Source: Natronobacterium haloterrestre | GTDB taxonomy: Archaea > Halobacteriota > Halobacteria > Halobacteriales > Natrialbaceae | Direction of reading: 5' to 3' | Assembly (NCBI RefSeq): GCF_900112205.1 | Contig: NZ_FOKW01000006.1 | Span: 124,001-188,000, forward strand | Length of the DNA: 64,000 bases | Shown: piece after piece, positions 26,888 to 35,234 of the stretch | How the letters are laid out: each line of letters starts with the position of its first letter | How positions within the stretch are numbered: the first letter of the stretch is position 1 | Notes under the pieces: generated by a model | What the model was told of the DNA's origin: nothing | What the model saw: the letters and a program-made list of their open reading frames with translations, nothing else | Databases searched by the model: none | Position numbers and translations under genes: made by a program

Positions 26888-27937
26888 ATGAGCGACGCTG
26901 AATCTCCCGACGGCGCGGACGAGAACCCGCTCCTTCGGGTGGAGGGGCTACAGAAACACTTCCAGGTCGACGAGGGTCTGATATCCAGCCTCCTCCGTGC
27001 GACCATGGGAAAGGAAGCGGACTACGTCCACGCCGTCGACGGCGTGAGCTTCGAACTCGAGCGCGGCGAGACGCTCGGGCTCGCGGGCGAATCAGGCTGT
27101 GGCAAAACGACGACGGGAATGTCCCTCGTGAAACTCCACGAGCCGACCGACGGCCGGATCGAGTTCAGGGGGATGGACCTCACGGAATCCAACGACGAGG
27201 AACTCGACGAGTTCCGACGGAACGCACAGATGATCTTTCAGGATCCGTTCGAGTCGTTGAACCCCCGCATGACGGTGTACGACACCCTCGCCGAGCCGCT
27301 GCGGATCCACGACATCGAGAACGAAACCGCTCGCATCCGGCGAGCCCTGGAGTTCGCGGAACTCCAGCCACCGGACCAGTACTTCGATCAGTACCCCCAC
27401 GAACTGTCGGGCGGCCAGCGACAGCGGGTCGCCATCGCTCGAGCGCTGGTCCTGGATCCCGATTTCGTCGTCGCCGACGAACCCGTCAGCATGCTCGACG
27501 TCTCGCTGCGCGCGGGCGTGCTGTCGCTGATGGAGCGGATGACCGAGGAGTTCAACCTGTCCGTCGTCTACATCAGTCACGACCTCTCGTTGCTTCGGCA
27601 CATGTGTGATCGACTCGCGATCATGTACATGGGCGAGATCGTCGAAAAAGGAGCCACCGAGGACATCATCGAGAACCCACAGCACCCGTACACGCGCTCG
27701 CTCATCAACGCGGTGCCCGTTCCCGACCCCGACGTGGGACGCGAGCGCGTCGAACTCGCCGGGGAGGTCGGGGACGCAATCGACGTCCCCTCCGGCTGCC
27801 GGTTCCACGGCCGGTGTTCGGAGTACATCGGCGACATCTGCGAGACAGAGTCGCCCTCGCTCGAACGGAAGGCGGAGTTCGACGACGACCGTGAGGTCGC
27901 CTGTCATCTGTACGACAGTTGTGGAGAGCGATCGTAG
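26888..27937 (+). CDS. Peptide ABC transporter ATPase, DppF-like (third transporter)
   Basis: A 349-residue ATPase: Walker A GESGCGKT at 67-74, Q-loop FQDPFESLNP, signature LSGGQRQRV, Walker B FVVADEP, switch VYISHDLS. The cysteine region CRFHGRCSEYIGDIC...ACH is uninterrupted. A short insertion (LISSLLRATMGKEADYV, 31-47) before the core sits between the A-loop and strand 2. Last gene of the operon; the stop is followed after 12 bases by a 7-bp tandem repeat. Confidence 0.94.
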   Translation: MSDAESPDGADENPLLRVEGLQKHFQVDEGLISSLLRATMGKEADYVHAVDGVSFELERGETLGLAGESGCGKTTTGMSLVKLHEPTDGRIEFRGMDLTESNDEELDEFRRNAQMIFQDPFESLNPRMTVYDTLAEPLRIHDIENETARIRRALEFAELQPPDQYFDQYPHELSGGQRQRVAIARALVLDPDFVVADEPVSMLDVSLRAGVLSLMERMTEEFNLSVVYISHDLSLLRHMCDRLAIMYMGEIVEKGATEDIIENPQHPYTRSLINAVPVPDPDVGRERVELAGEVGDAIDVPSGCRFHGRCSEYIGDICETESPSLERKAEFDDDREVACHLYDSCGERS

Positions 27938-27949
27938 CCCTCGATCGCG

Positions 27950-27984
27950 AACTCAGAACTCAGAACTCAGAACTCAGAACTCAG
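27950..27984. repeat. Tandem repeat, 5 copies of aactcag
   Basis: Five perfect head-to-tail copies of a 7-bp unit fill the gap between two convergent genes and run into the stop codon of the minus-strand TldD-like gene. Probably slippage-prone; no termination role can be shown. Confidence 0.95.
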
Positions 27985-29426
27985 TTTTCACACCGGACGT
28001 CGAGCCGTATCGCGGGTGCCGTGACGGCGTACGGGAGCCGTGACTTGTGTTTCGACGCGACGCCCGTCACGGTCGAGCGTGTCTCACCGATCCCGTCGAT
28101 CGTCTCGAGCGCGTCGGCCGTCCAGACCACCGTCGAGTCGACGGCCGGACCGAGTTCGCCGTCCTCGACGAGGAACCCCTCGGCGATCGGGAGTTCGACC
28201 GTCCCGGCGTCGGGGCAGTCGCCCATCCGTTCCGCGACGTCGTGAGCGTACAGCGAACTCGGTGGCATCGCACCGTTGCGCTGCGTTCGTTCGAACTCGT
28301 CGCGGTAGAAGGCCGGCCCGAAGCGGCGGACGTACACGTCCGCATCGGCCAGCAGTTCGTCCCTGCTCGCCGCTCCAGCGTGAACGTTCAGGTGGCGGTG
28401 ATGGATTCGGGGGGCCTGCTCGAACCCGATCGCCGGGATTACGTTGCCGGCCGGGATTTCTTCGGCTTTTGCAGCCGTCGTCGTGTCGTGGAGGAACGAC
28501 TCGACTCGCCCCTGGTCGACGAGTCGGACCGGCGTGGTCGGTCGAGCCTCGGCGTCGTACGCTGTGGCAGCCCACGACCCCGGCCGAATTCCATCGTCGA
28601 TCGTCAACGGAGCGTCGGTCACCCGGTCGCCCGGCTCGAACGGGGAAAATCCGAACGCCGCGACGTCGGCCGCGAGATACCCGCCGATCTCGTGACAGAG
28701 CTGTCCGGTCGCAGACGGGCTCAACACGACGGTCGTGGGCCCGGACGGCGGATCGGCTGTGGCTGCGCTCGCGATCGTACTCGCGTCGCGGTCGATCTCC
28801 GCAAAGAGGTTCGGAAGGCGGTCGAGGAGCGCTGCGCCGCGAGTACTGCCGTGATGACGCCGGAGCTTGGGCCCGTCGACGGGTGCGACCGTCGCGTCCA
28901 CGCTTGCCCGATCGACCGTCGTTCGGACCACGCTGTCCGCGGTCGTCGCGATCGAGTGGTCCACGCGCTCGTCGGCGTACGTTATTCGGGCGCGGTCGAG
29001 TGGCGTCTCGACCGCCTCGAGGGCGGCCTCCACGGACGCACGCTTCTCCGAGAGGGAGCGGTCCGTGACTGACTCGCGGGCCCAGCCGTCGTGGACGCCC
29101 CGGTGACTCGATTCGACGTCGACGCGTTCGGGCGCCGACTGAGCGAGCTGGTTGCCACCGGTCGTGGCGCGACTCGCGGCGTCGGAGAGGGCATTCGACG
29201 AGAGGTCGCTCGTGAACCGATACGCCGCGGAACCACCGGCAAAGACGCGACACCAGACGCCGGTCGTCGTCCACTCGCTGTCGCTTCGCACCCCGGTTTC
29301 GGTGACGACGACTTCCGTCGCGTTCCTCGTGATTCCGCCGACCTCCGCGAAGGAAACTTCGTCGTCCGATTCCAGAATGGTTAGCAGTTCGTCGACCGCC
29401 TCAACGACGTCCCCCCGTTCGCTCAT
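27981..29426 (-). CDS. TldD/PmbA-like protein with a degenerate metal motif
   Basis: A 481-residue member of the TldD/TldE family, which in bacteria acts on unfolded or modified peptides. The domain order fits: N-terminal alpha/beta part, then a segment around 240-260 equivalent to the TldD metal helix, then a beta-rich C-terminal part with EIPAGNVIPAIGF and IAEGFLVEDGELG. In TldD the metal helix is HExxxH; here it reads HEIGGY (His245, Glu246, Tyr250), so the second His is lost while TldE-type proteins normally lose all of it. No partner gene is adjacent. It is convergent with the peptide transporter and divergent from an M20 hydrolase, consistent with peptide metabolism. Confidence 0.85.
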   Translation of the reverse strand: MSERGDVVEAVDELLTILESDDEVSFAEVGGITRNATEVVVTETGVRSDSEWTTTGVWCRVFAGGSAAYRFTSDLSSNALSDAASRATTGGNQLAQSAPERVDVESSHRGVHDGWARESVTDRSLSEKRASVEAALEAVETPLDRARITYADERVDHSIATTADSVVRTTVDRASVDATVAPVDGPKLRRHHGSTRGAALLDRLPNLFAEIDRDASTIASAATADPPSGPTTVVLSPSATGQLCHEIGGYLAADVAAFGFSPFEPGDRVTDAPLTIDDGIRPGSWAATAYDAEARPTTPVRLVDQGRVESFLHDTTTAAKAEEIPAGNVIPAIGFEQAPRIHHRHLNVHAGAASRDELLADADVYVRRFGPAFYRDEFERTQRNGAMPPSSLYAHDVAERMGDCPDAGTVELPIAEGFLVEDGELGPAVDSTVVWTADALETIDGIGETRSTVTGVASKHKSRLPYAVTAPAIRLDVRCEN

Positions 29427-29465
29427 TGGTCCCCGTTTCCGGTCTCGAAACTTGAATCTTCGTCA

Positions 29466-29486
29466 CGACGAGGGGGACCCTCGTCG
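29466..29486. promoter_or_regulatory. Perfect hairpin between the TldD-like and M20 genes
   Basis: A 9-bp perfect stem (cgacgaggg / ccctcgtcg) with a 3-base loop, 40 bases before the TldD-like ATG and 127 before the M20 ATG. Its position between divergent genes suggests an operator; a chance GC palindrome cannot be excluded. A second weak dyad gtaac-N6-gttac follows at 29501-29516. Confidence 0.45.
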
Positions 29487-29612
29487 GGAACGACAGGACA
29501 GTAACTTGCCTGTTACAGACGGGAAACCCGGACCCAGCCCGACAGGAACGACCGGTACCGATCGACTCGCCGCCAACCAATGTTTTTTCACCGCCCTCTG
29601 AGAGTCACTGTC

Positions 29613-30881
29613 ATGGACACGCTTGACACGTTCGTTGAGGCTCCTCTTCGCGACGTTCGACGGGATCTCCACGCGCATCCGGAGGCGGGCTGGAAGGAGT
29701 TCCGGACGACGGCACTGCTCGCGGACGCACTCGAGGATCTCGGATACGACGTGCTGTTGGGTTCGGAGACGGTCGATCCCGACGAACGACTGGGAGTCCC
29801 GCCGGCGGACGACGTCGCCGCGGCTCGAGCGCGCGCCCGTAACGAGGGAGCGCCTGAAGAGTATCTCGACGAGATGGGCGACATCACCGGCGTTATCGCG
29901 ACGAAGACGTTCGGTGACGGCCCCGTGATCGGAGTCCGGACCGACATCGACGCCCTCCCGATGCAGGAAGCGATGGACGACGACCATCGACCGGCCCGGG
30001 AAGGATTCGCGAGCGCTCATCCCGGGGAAATGCACGCCTGCGGCCACGATGCACACGCAGCGATCGGGCTCGGCGTCGCCCGCGAGTTCGCCGGAAACGG
30101 ATTCGACGGCACGCTAAAACTCTTCTTCCAGTCCGCGGAGGAGGGGGGTCGCGGCGGGAAGCCGATGGCCGAGTCGGGCCACCTCGACGATGTCGACCAC
30201 CTGCTTGCCGTACACGTCGGACTCGACGAACCGACCGGGACGGTGCTGTCCAGTTACGACGCACCGCTCGCGAACGCCAAACTCGACGTCACGTTCGACG
30301 GGGAACCGGCACACGCGGGCCGCGAGCCGAACGCCGGACGAAACGCGCTTCAGGCCGCGACGGCGGCGATCGGAAACCTGTACGGCATTGCACGACACGG
30401 GGACGAACGGACCCGGATCAACGTCGGCCGCGTAAGCGCCGACAACGCACAGAACGTCATCTGTGAAGAGGCAACGATGCGCGTCGAAGTCCGTGGCGGA
30501 ACCCACGACGCCAACGAGTACATGCTCGAGCGTGCACGCGAGGTGATCGATGGTGCGGCGACGATGCACGACGTGGACTACGAGACGAGCCTCTACGGAA
30601 AGACGACGACGTTCGAGAACGACGACGCTCTGACGGAACGCGTCGAAGCAGCGGCACGGGCGACCGAAGCCGTCGACGAGATAATCAGAAAAGAGTTCGG
30701 CGGCAGCGAGGACGCCTCGTATCTCATCCGCCGGGTCCAGAAGCAGGGCGGCACCGCGACGTACCTCGGTATCGGCGCGAGTAATTCCGCGGGCCACCAC
30801 ACGGCGTACTTCGACATCGACGAGACGGCCATCGACATCGGCGTCGACGTGCTCGTCGACACGGTCGAACTGCTCACCTGA
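29613..30881 (+). CDS. M20 family amidohydrolase / aminoacylase-like metallopeptidase
   Basis: A 422-residue zinc amidohydrolase. Metal and catalytic residues are visible: MHACGHDAH (140-148, Cys143, His145, His148), the Glu pair in QSAEEG (173-178) and a late His in NSAGHHTAYF. An extra segment (about 53-90, rich in Ala/Arg) before DITGVIATK resembles AbgA-type enzymes that split aminobenzoyl-glutamate or N-acyl amino acids. The dimerisation domain (ANAKLDVTFDGEPAHAGREPN) is present. No signal peptide, so it acts inside the cell. The ATG at 29613 is preferred over 29580 because the extra residues are not family-like. Exact substrate unknown; peptide or acyl-amino-acid turnover is likely. Confidence 0.88.
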   Translation: MDTLDTFVEAPLRDVRRDLHAHPEAGWKEFRTTALLADALEDLGYDVLLGSETVDPDERLGVPPADDVAAARARARNEGAPEEYLDEMGDITGVIATKTFGDGPVIGVRTDIDALPMQEAMDDDHRPAREGFASAHPGEMHACGHDAHAAIGLGVAREFAGNGFDGTLKLFFQSAEEGGRGGKPMAESGHLDDVDHLLAVHVGLDEPTGTVLSSYDAPLANAKLDVTFDGEPAHAGREPNAGRNALQAATAAIGNLYGIARHGDERTRINVGRVSADNAQNVICEEATMRVEVRGGTHDANEYMLERAREVIDGAATMHDVDYETSLYGKTTTFENDDALTERVEAAARATEAVDEIIRKEFGGSEDASYLIRRVQKQGGTATYLGIGASNSAGHHTAYFDIDETAIDIGVDVLVDTVELLT

Positions 30882-31356
30882 GCCGGCGGCGTTCGAACCG
30901 GCGAGCGGCGTGGTAACGATGGAGACCGACGACGACGTAACTGATCGTCGTCGTGTTCCGATGGCGTGGATCCGTGGACTCGCGACTCCGCCGTGCTGGT
31001 CGTAACCGTCAGCGGGGCGAACTGGTCGGTCCCGTGGTCGGACTCGAGCAGACTTGCTCAAACGTTCTTCCTTCCGAAATCCCGGCACTGGGGCAGCGTC
31101 GCCGGAGACTCGGAAGTGGCCTGGTTTTCCGGACAGCCGGAGCCACTGCCGTTTCCGACCCAGTCGTCACGACCTCGATGACGTTGCGTTTCTCGCCGGG
31201 TCAGCACCATGGCCGGCGTCCTCGTTCGGGGGATAACACGCCACAGCTTCCGGCTGGAAACCGTTTCAGTTTCGGACGTGTCGACTCAGCAACCGCCGAA
31301 CCACGGTCACTTCTTCGGGACCGGGGAACTCCAAAACCGCGCTGTCGGCCCTTCGA
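30882..31356. other. Gene-free region with one hairpin
   Basis: 475 bases with only short, Arg/Ser-rich shadow frames. A 9-bp perfect stem acgacgacg / cgtcgtcgt with an 8-base loop at 30929-30954 lies 48 bases after the M20 stop and could be a terminator or processing hairpin, though no T-run follows. Nothing else recognised. Confidence 0.5.
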
Positions 31357-31674
31357 TCAGTCGAACTCGAAAACCCGCTCGAGTTCGGTCTCGATCTCCT
31401 CGACGTGAATCTCGAGCACTTCCTCGAACCGCTCTCGCTCGACGAGCACGTTCGAGAGCCGGTCGTACGGGTCCTCGGGGAGTTCGACGCGGAATTCGCC
31501 GTCACCCTCGTAGAAGGGTTCGCTCTCGTTCAGTACCTGCTGGTCGATCGCGTGGACGAGTTCGGAGTCGTAGCGGTCGTTCATCCGGTTGAACGCGTTC
31601 TTGTACGCCTGCTGGAGTTCGGTAAAGTAGTGGGCGTACTTGTCTTCGAATTTCTCGGGATCGAACGTCGTCAT
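31357..31674 (-). CDS. Conserved haloarchaeal protein (DUF5783-like)
   Basis: A 105-residue acidic protein. The sequence TTFDPEKFEDKYAHYF at the start, HAIDQQVLNESEPFYEGDG in the middle and ERFEEVLEIHVEEIETELER at the end match a small halophile-only family that I recall as DUF5783. Mostly helical by appearance; function unknown. The ATG at 31674 is chosen because upstream residues are not family-like. Its start is 76 bases from that of the divergent gene at 31751, so the two share one promoter region. Confidence 0.85.
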   Translation of the reverse strand: MTTFDPEKFEDKYAHYFTELQQAYKNAFNRMNDRYDSELVHAIDQQVLNESEPFYEGDGEFRVELPEDPYDRLSNVLVERERFEEVLEIHVEEIETELERVFEFD

Positions 31675-31750
31675 ACTCGATACGAACGCGAGCGAGGACA
31701 AAAGTCGGACGGTCGGCGTCAAGACGACGGTTGCATTCGCAAGCGGAACG

Positions 31751-32176
31751 ATGACCCCGGGCGGTGGCGATTCGCCCTATATGGTCGCCGACAATCCGCC
31801 CATTCCCCCGGAGGCGTTACCGCCGGGGTGGGGCGAAACCGAACTCGGCGAGGGCACGTTCGCGTACCGGTACACTCGCCCACCGCTCGAACTCATCGCG
31901 GACCGGACGACCGCCGATCACTGTCACCCGGGCCTCGGGCTGGGCCAGTGCTGGGAACTCCGGTACCGGTACCCGCTCGGCGATCGGTCCGTCTCGGAGG
32001 AAATCGGCCGCGTGTCGACGCGCCGGGCCGCCGTCGACGGCATCCTCGAGTGCATGCGTCGGGTCCACGAGGCCGTCGAGTCCCTTGACGATCCGATGGA
32101 GATTCGCCGGGTCCTCGATCGGGTTTCGCTCTCGGACCACGTTCCGGACGAACCATCGGAGCCGACGGACATTTAG
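31751..32176 (+). CDS. Conserved haloarchaeal hypothetical protein
   Basis: A 141-residue protein with no known domain. It starts with a Pro-rich stretch (ADNPPIPPEALPPGWGE), contains FAYRYTRPPLELIADRT and a Cys/His pair in DHCHPGLGLGQCWELRY, and ends in a helical, acidic region. Length and composition fit a real haloarchaeal gene; the frame is open upstream to 31640 but the proline-rich start at 31751 seems natural. Divergent from the DUF5783-like gene. Confidence 0.7.
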   Translation: MTPGGGDSPYMVADNPPIPPEALPPGWGETELGEGTFAYRYTRPPLELIADRTTADHCHPGLGLGQCWELRYRYPLGDRSVSEEIGRVSTRRAAVDGILECMRRVHEAVESLDDPMEIRRVLDRVSLSDHVPDEPSEPTDI

Positions 32177-32903
32177 TATCGTTCTATACGATTTATGCTG
32201 CGTTTTCGGCCCGGTTCGGAGAGCTGTGTGCAGCGCTCGAAAATCGGCTCGTTCGCTTCGCTGGCCGGCGATCGATGGTCTCCGAGCCGAGGTCGACTGC
32301 ACGGCCTCGGTTTTCGTCGGGCGCATCTCGAGGGCGCCGTCGAACCGCGGTCCCATGCACCGTGTTCGGCTTACCCAGTGTGTCGCACGAACCAGGGGTT
32401 TGGATTGCTGTCCCGATTTCCGGCGCACCCGCCGCCCGGGTCGTGGGTGCGCCGGAACTGACGGACAGTAGACCGTATCAGTCAGGAAACGGCTCGATCG
32501 CGCGTGCATGTCCGCAATGTGGACTGACCGGGGATCCGAGACGGCGACGGATCGACGACCTCGAGTGGCCCCACGTCGAGTGACGCCACGAGCGTCAGTG
32601 GGGACGTTCCTGTCGAAGTGCTGGGCTGACCGCGGAATCAGAGCCATGTCTCGCGTGGGGAACGATCTCCGCGTTTCGAACTGGGGCACCGTCCCTCGAG
32701 CGGCCATCGGCGTTCCCGGTGCCGTTCCATGCACTCCCCGGCGGTGTGTCTCCCGTCCGCTAAACCTGGCTGTTCGATACTGCGGGGCCAATCTGGCAGC
32801 ACAACCCCGACATAAACTTTCTATTGCTATATCGAATCCGTCCGCGACCGGCAACAGAGTGTTTATGCGGGGCAACGGGCTATTAGCGGTAATCAACCCC
32901 GCT
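32177..32903. other. Long gene-free region containing a palindromic repeat
   Basis: 727 bases without a supportable gene. An 81-bp palindromic element occupies 32398-32478. A plus-strand frame reads ARACPQCGLTGDP near 32505-32545, which looks like a relic of a zinc ribbon, but nothing around it is coding. TTTATG at 32862-32867 is a candidate TATA box for the PHP gene starting at 32904. Confidence 0.5.
32398..32478. repeat. 81-bp palindromic repeat element, copy A
   Basis: Two arms of about 33-34 bp (32398-32430 and 32445-32478) are inverted repeats around a GC-rich centre. Shared core words are ctgtcc and ttccggcgcaccc. The outer right end read on the minus strand is TGATACGGTC. Length and end sequence match copy B at 49515-49595. 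Confidence 0.75.
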
Positions 32904-33656
32904 ATGACGACCCACATTCCGTTTGCGATCGACTTTCACGTCCACTCCGACGAGTCCTACGACGGTCACGAACCGATCGAACTCATCCTGGAACACGCGG
33001 CGGACATCGGACTCGACGGAATCGTCATCACGGATCACGACCGGATCGCCGAATCCCTCCGTGCGGCCGAGATCGCTCCGGAATACGGGCTGATCGGCAT
33101 CCCCGGCGTCGAAGTGTCGACGAAACACGGCCACCTCCTCGCGATCGGTGTCGAAAAGCGGCCCGATCCGGGGCGTCCGTTCTCGGAAACCGTCGACGCG
33201 GTCCGGGAACTCGGGGGGATCGCGGTCGTTCCTCATCCTTTCCAGCGCAGTCGCCACGGCGTCCGGAAACGCCACGTCGACGGCGTCGACGCGATCGAGA
33301 CCTACAACTCGATGCTGTTTACCGGCTACCGGAACCGGCGAGCGCGGACGTTCGCCCGCCGACGGGGATACCCCGAGATCGGCGCGAGCGACGCCCACTA
33401 CCTGCCGAACGTCGGCAAAGCCTATACCGAGATACTCGTCTCGCCGGACGCCCAGAACCCCACGAAGGCGGACATCGACGGCGACGAACTCGTCGAGGCC
33501 ATCCTCGAGGGCCGCACCCAGATCCGCGGGAAGCGCACGCCGATTCACAAGAGCACGGTCCAGTACGCGAAAGGTGCCGTTCGCAAGTCGGCGTACGTGT
33601 TGACCTCGCGTGCGCCGCTCGTTCCGACGGTTCCGGCCTCGATGGACCGGACGTAG
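32904..33656 (+). CDS. PHP-domain metal-dependent phosphoesterase
   Basis: A 250-residue PHP protein. Metal-site motifs: FHVHSDESYDG (11-21), ITDHDR, GVEVSTKHGH, VPHPFQRSRHG and IGASDAHY. This arrangement matches stand-alone PHP phosphoesterases related to RNase AM and histidinol phosphatase-like enzymes; haloarchaeal members are uncharacterised. The long upstream open frame is not coding-like, so the ATG at 32904 is used. It has a basic C-terminal tail with TRAPL-like turn (TSRAPLVPTVPASMDRT). Cytoplasmic. Confidence 0.88.
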   Translation: MTTHIPFAIDFHVHSDESYDGHEPIELILEHAADIGLDGIVITDHDRIAESLRAAEIAPEYGLIGIPGVEVSTKHGHLLAIGVEKRPDPGRPFSETVDAVRELGGIAVVPHPFQRSRHGVRKRHVDGVDAIETYNSMLFTGYRNRRARTFARRRGYPEIGASDAHYLPNVGKAYTEILVSPDAQNPTKADIDGDELVEAILEGRTQIRGKRTPIHKSTVQYAKGAVRKSAYVLTSRAPLVPTVPASMDRT

Positions 33657-33683
33657 CGGTATACGGTATAGCGGTAGCAGTCG

Positions 33684-35174
33684 TCAGGACAGTTGTTCGC
33701 CCACGATCTCGTCGGCCCGTTCGACGAACTCGGTTTCGCGCCCGGCGGGGACCGTCGCCCCGGCCGCGACGTCGTGACCGCCGCCGTCGCCGTCGACGGC
33801 CCGCGAGGCCTCGGTCATCACCGTCGAGAGGTCGAGGCCGTCCCGGACCAGACCGTGGGTCCCGCGGGCCGACACTTTCACTTCATCGTCGGTTTTCTCC
33901 GCGAACGCGACGATCGGCTTCGAGCGGCTGATCCCCTCGTTGCCCATCGCCATCCCGGCGACGATGCCCACGATCGTCTCGCGAATGCGATCCTCCGCGT
34001 GGAACCACTGGAGATGCTCTTCGTGGGTGACGCCCTCTCTGGTGATGAGGTCGATCCCCTCAGAGAGGTTCCGGCGGTGGTTCCGCAGGAGTTTGCGTGC
34101 ACGCTCGAGCGCGTCGCTTCGGTTGCCCAGGCAGACCCCAAGGCCGACGTCGGCGCGCTCGTAGCGGGCGGTCGCGTTGAGCAGCGTCGAGAACTCGCTT
34201 GCGTCCCGGAGTTCGGTACCGACCGGCTCCGCGCTGAGCACGTAGCTGGTCCCGACCAGCTGGTCGATCTTCTTCGCGGGAACTCCACGCGAGACGGCGC
34301 GCCTGACCAGGGCGCTGGCGACGGTCTGTTTCTCCTCGCTGGTCAGCCCCGACCACCGGCGCCACTCGCCGTCCTCGCGGCGCAACTCGAGGTCGAGATC
34401 CTCGAGGAACCGCAGCGAGCCGTCCTCGTCGCCGGAGATTCCCGGGATCCCTACGTCGGTCGCGTACTCGAGCAGTTTCGGCAGGGGCCGGGTCTGCTTT
34501 CCATAAAGCGCGAGGTCCTTGCCCGTCTCGAGGACGCCGGCGTCGACGCCCTCCTCGACGATCCGTTCGTTCGCGCCCCGGAGTTCGCCGCCGGAGGCCT
34601 GCATGTCGCCGACGGCGCCGACGACGGCCAGGGCGGCGAGGTCGCGGTTGTCCGCGCGGGCCGCCGTGCTCGCAGCGCCGCCGTCGGTTGCGACCGCCGT
34701 CGTCGTTTCCGTGACGTCCGCGAGTGCACGCGCGAGGACGTAACTCGCGCCGGCACCCGAGAGTTCCGAGGCGCCGTCGATCCCGAAAAGCAGCGGGTTG
34801 AGGTGGTACTCCGTTTCCCGATCTGCGGGCTGGTGGTGGTCCGCGATGACGGGCGTGAACGCGCCCGCGTCCTCGTGGTCGCCGATGACGTCGAGCTGGC
34901 CGCTCCCGAAGTCCGTAAAGAGGACGGTGTCGTAGTCGGTCGCCGCGATCGCGGCGATCGCGTCCTCGTCGAGCTGTTTCTCGAAGACCGTCTCGAAGGG
35001 CAGTCCCGCACGTTCGAGCGCCTGTGCGGCGATCGCGGCGCTGGTCAGCCCGTCGGCGTCGATATGCGAAGCGAGCAACACGCGGTCGGCCGAACACAGG
35101 CGCTCGGCGCACGCTACCGCACGATCCTCGAGTTCGGGAACCGGCCCTGGCATCGGAACACCCTGGGGCGGCAT
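33684..35174 (-). CDS. DHH family RecJ-like phosphoesterase
   Basis: A 496-residue DHH-DHHA1 protein of the archaeal RecJ type, single-strand nucleases or their relatives, some of which bind GINS and the replicative helicase. Visible motifs: ASHIDADGLTSAAI (35-48), FTDFGSG, the name motif IADHHQP, VGAVGDMQASGG, and the DHHA1 motif GGGHDVAAGA near the end. All metal ligands appear present. A second ATG seven codons in (35153) is possible. It may work with DNA polymerase D encoded 16 kb away, but no direct link is seen. Haloarchaea have several RecJ paralogues; I cannot say which this is. Confidence 0.9.
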   Translation of the reverse strand: MPPQGVPMPGPVPELEDRAVACAERLCSADRVLLASHIDADGLTSAAIAAQALERAGLPFETVFEKQLDEDAIAAIAATDYDTVLFTDFGSGQLDVIGDHEDAGAFTPVIADHHQPADRETEYHLNPLLFGIDGASELSGAGASYVLARALADVTETTTAVATDGGAASTAARADNRDLAALAVVGAVGDMQASGGELRGANERIVEEGVDAGVLETGKDLALYGKQTRPLPKLLEYATDVGIPGISGDEDGSLRFLEDLDLELRREDGEWRRWSGLTSEEKQTVASALVRRAVSRGVPAKKIDQLVGTSYVLSAEPVGTELRDASEFSTLLNATARYERADVGLGVCLGNRSDALERARKLLRNHRRNLSEGIDLITREGVTHEEHLQWFHAEDRIRETIVGIVAGMAMGNEGISRSKPIVAFAEKTDDEVKVSARGTHGLVRDGLDLSTVMTEASRAVDGDGGGHDVAAGATVPAGRETEFVERADEIVGEQLS

Positions 35175-35234
35175 TGCTCATAAACCCGCGGATCGCCCCT
35201 CGAGCGCCGAGAACGGGGAACGACCCTCGGCCGC

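Noticed and set aside
27950-27984. Short tandem repeat considered as a CRISPR trace
   Set aside because: Units are 7 bp, adjacent and without spacers; the same holds for the 10- and 11-bp arrays.
31817-32917. A 366-residue minus-strand frame covering the gene-free region near 32.5 kb
   Set aside because: It overlaps the plus-strand gene at 31751, has an Arg/Ser/Thr-rich composition unlike acidic halophile proteins, and runs through the palindromic repeat.
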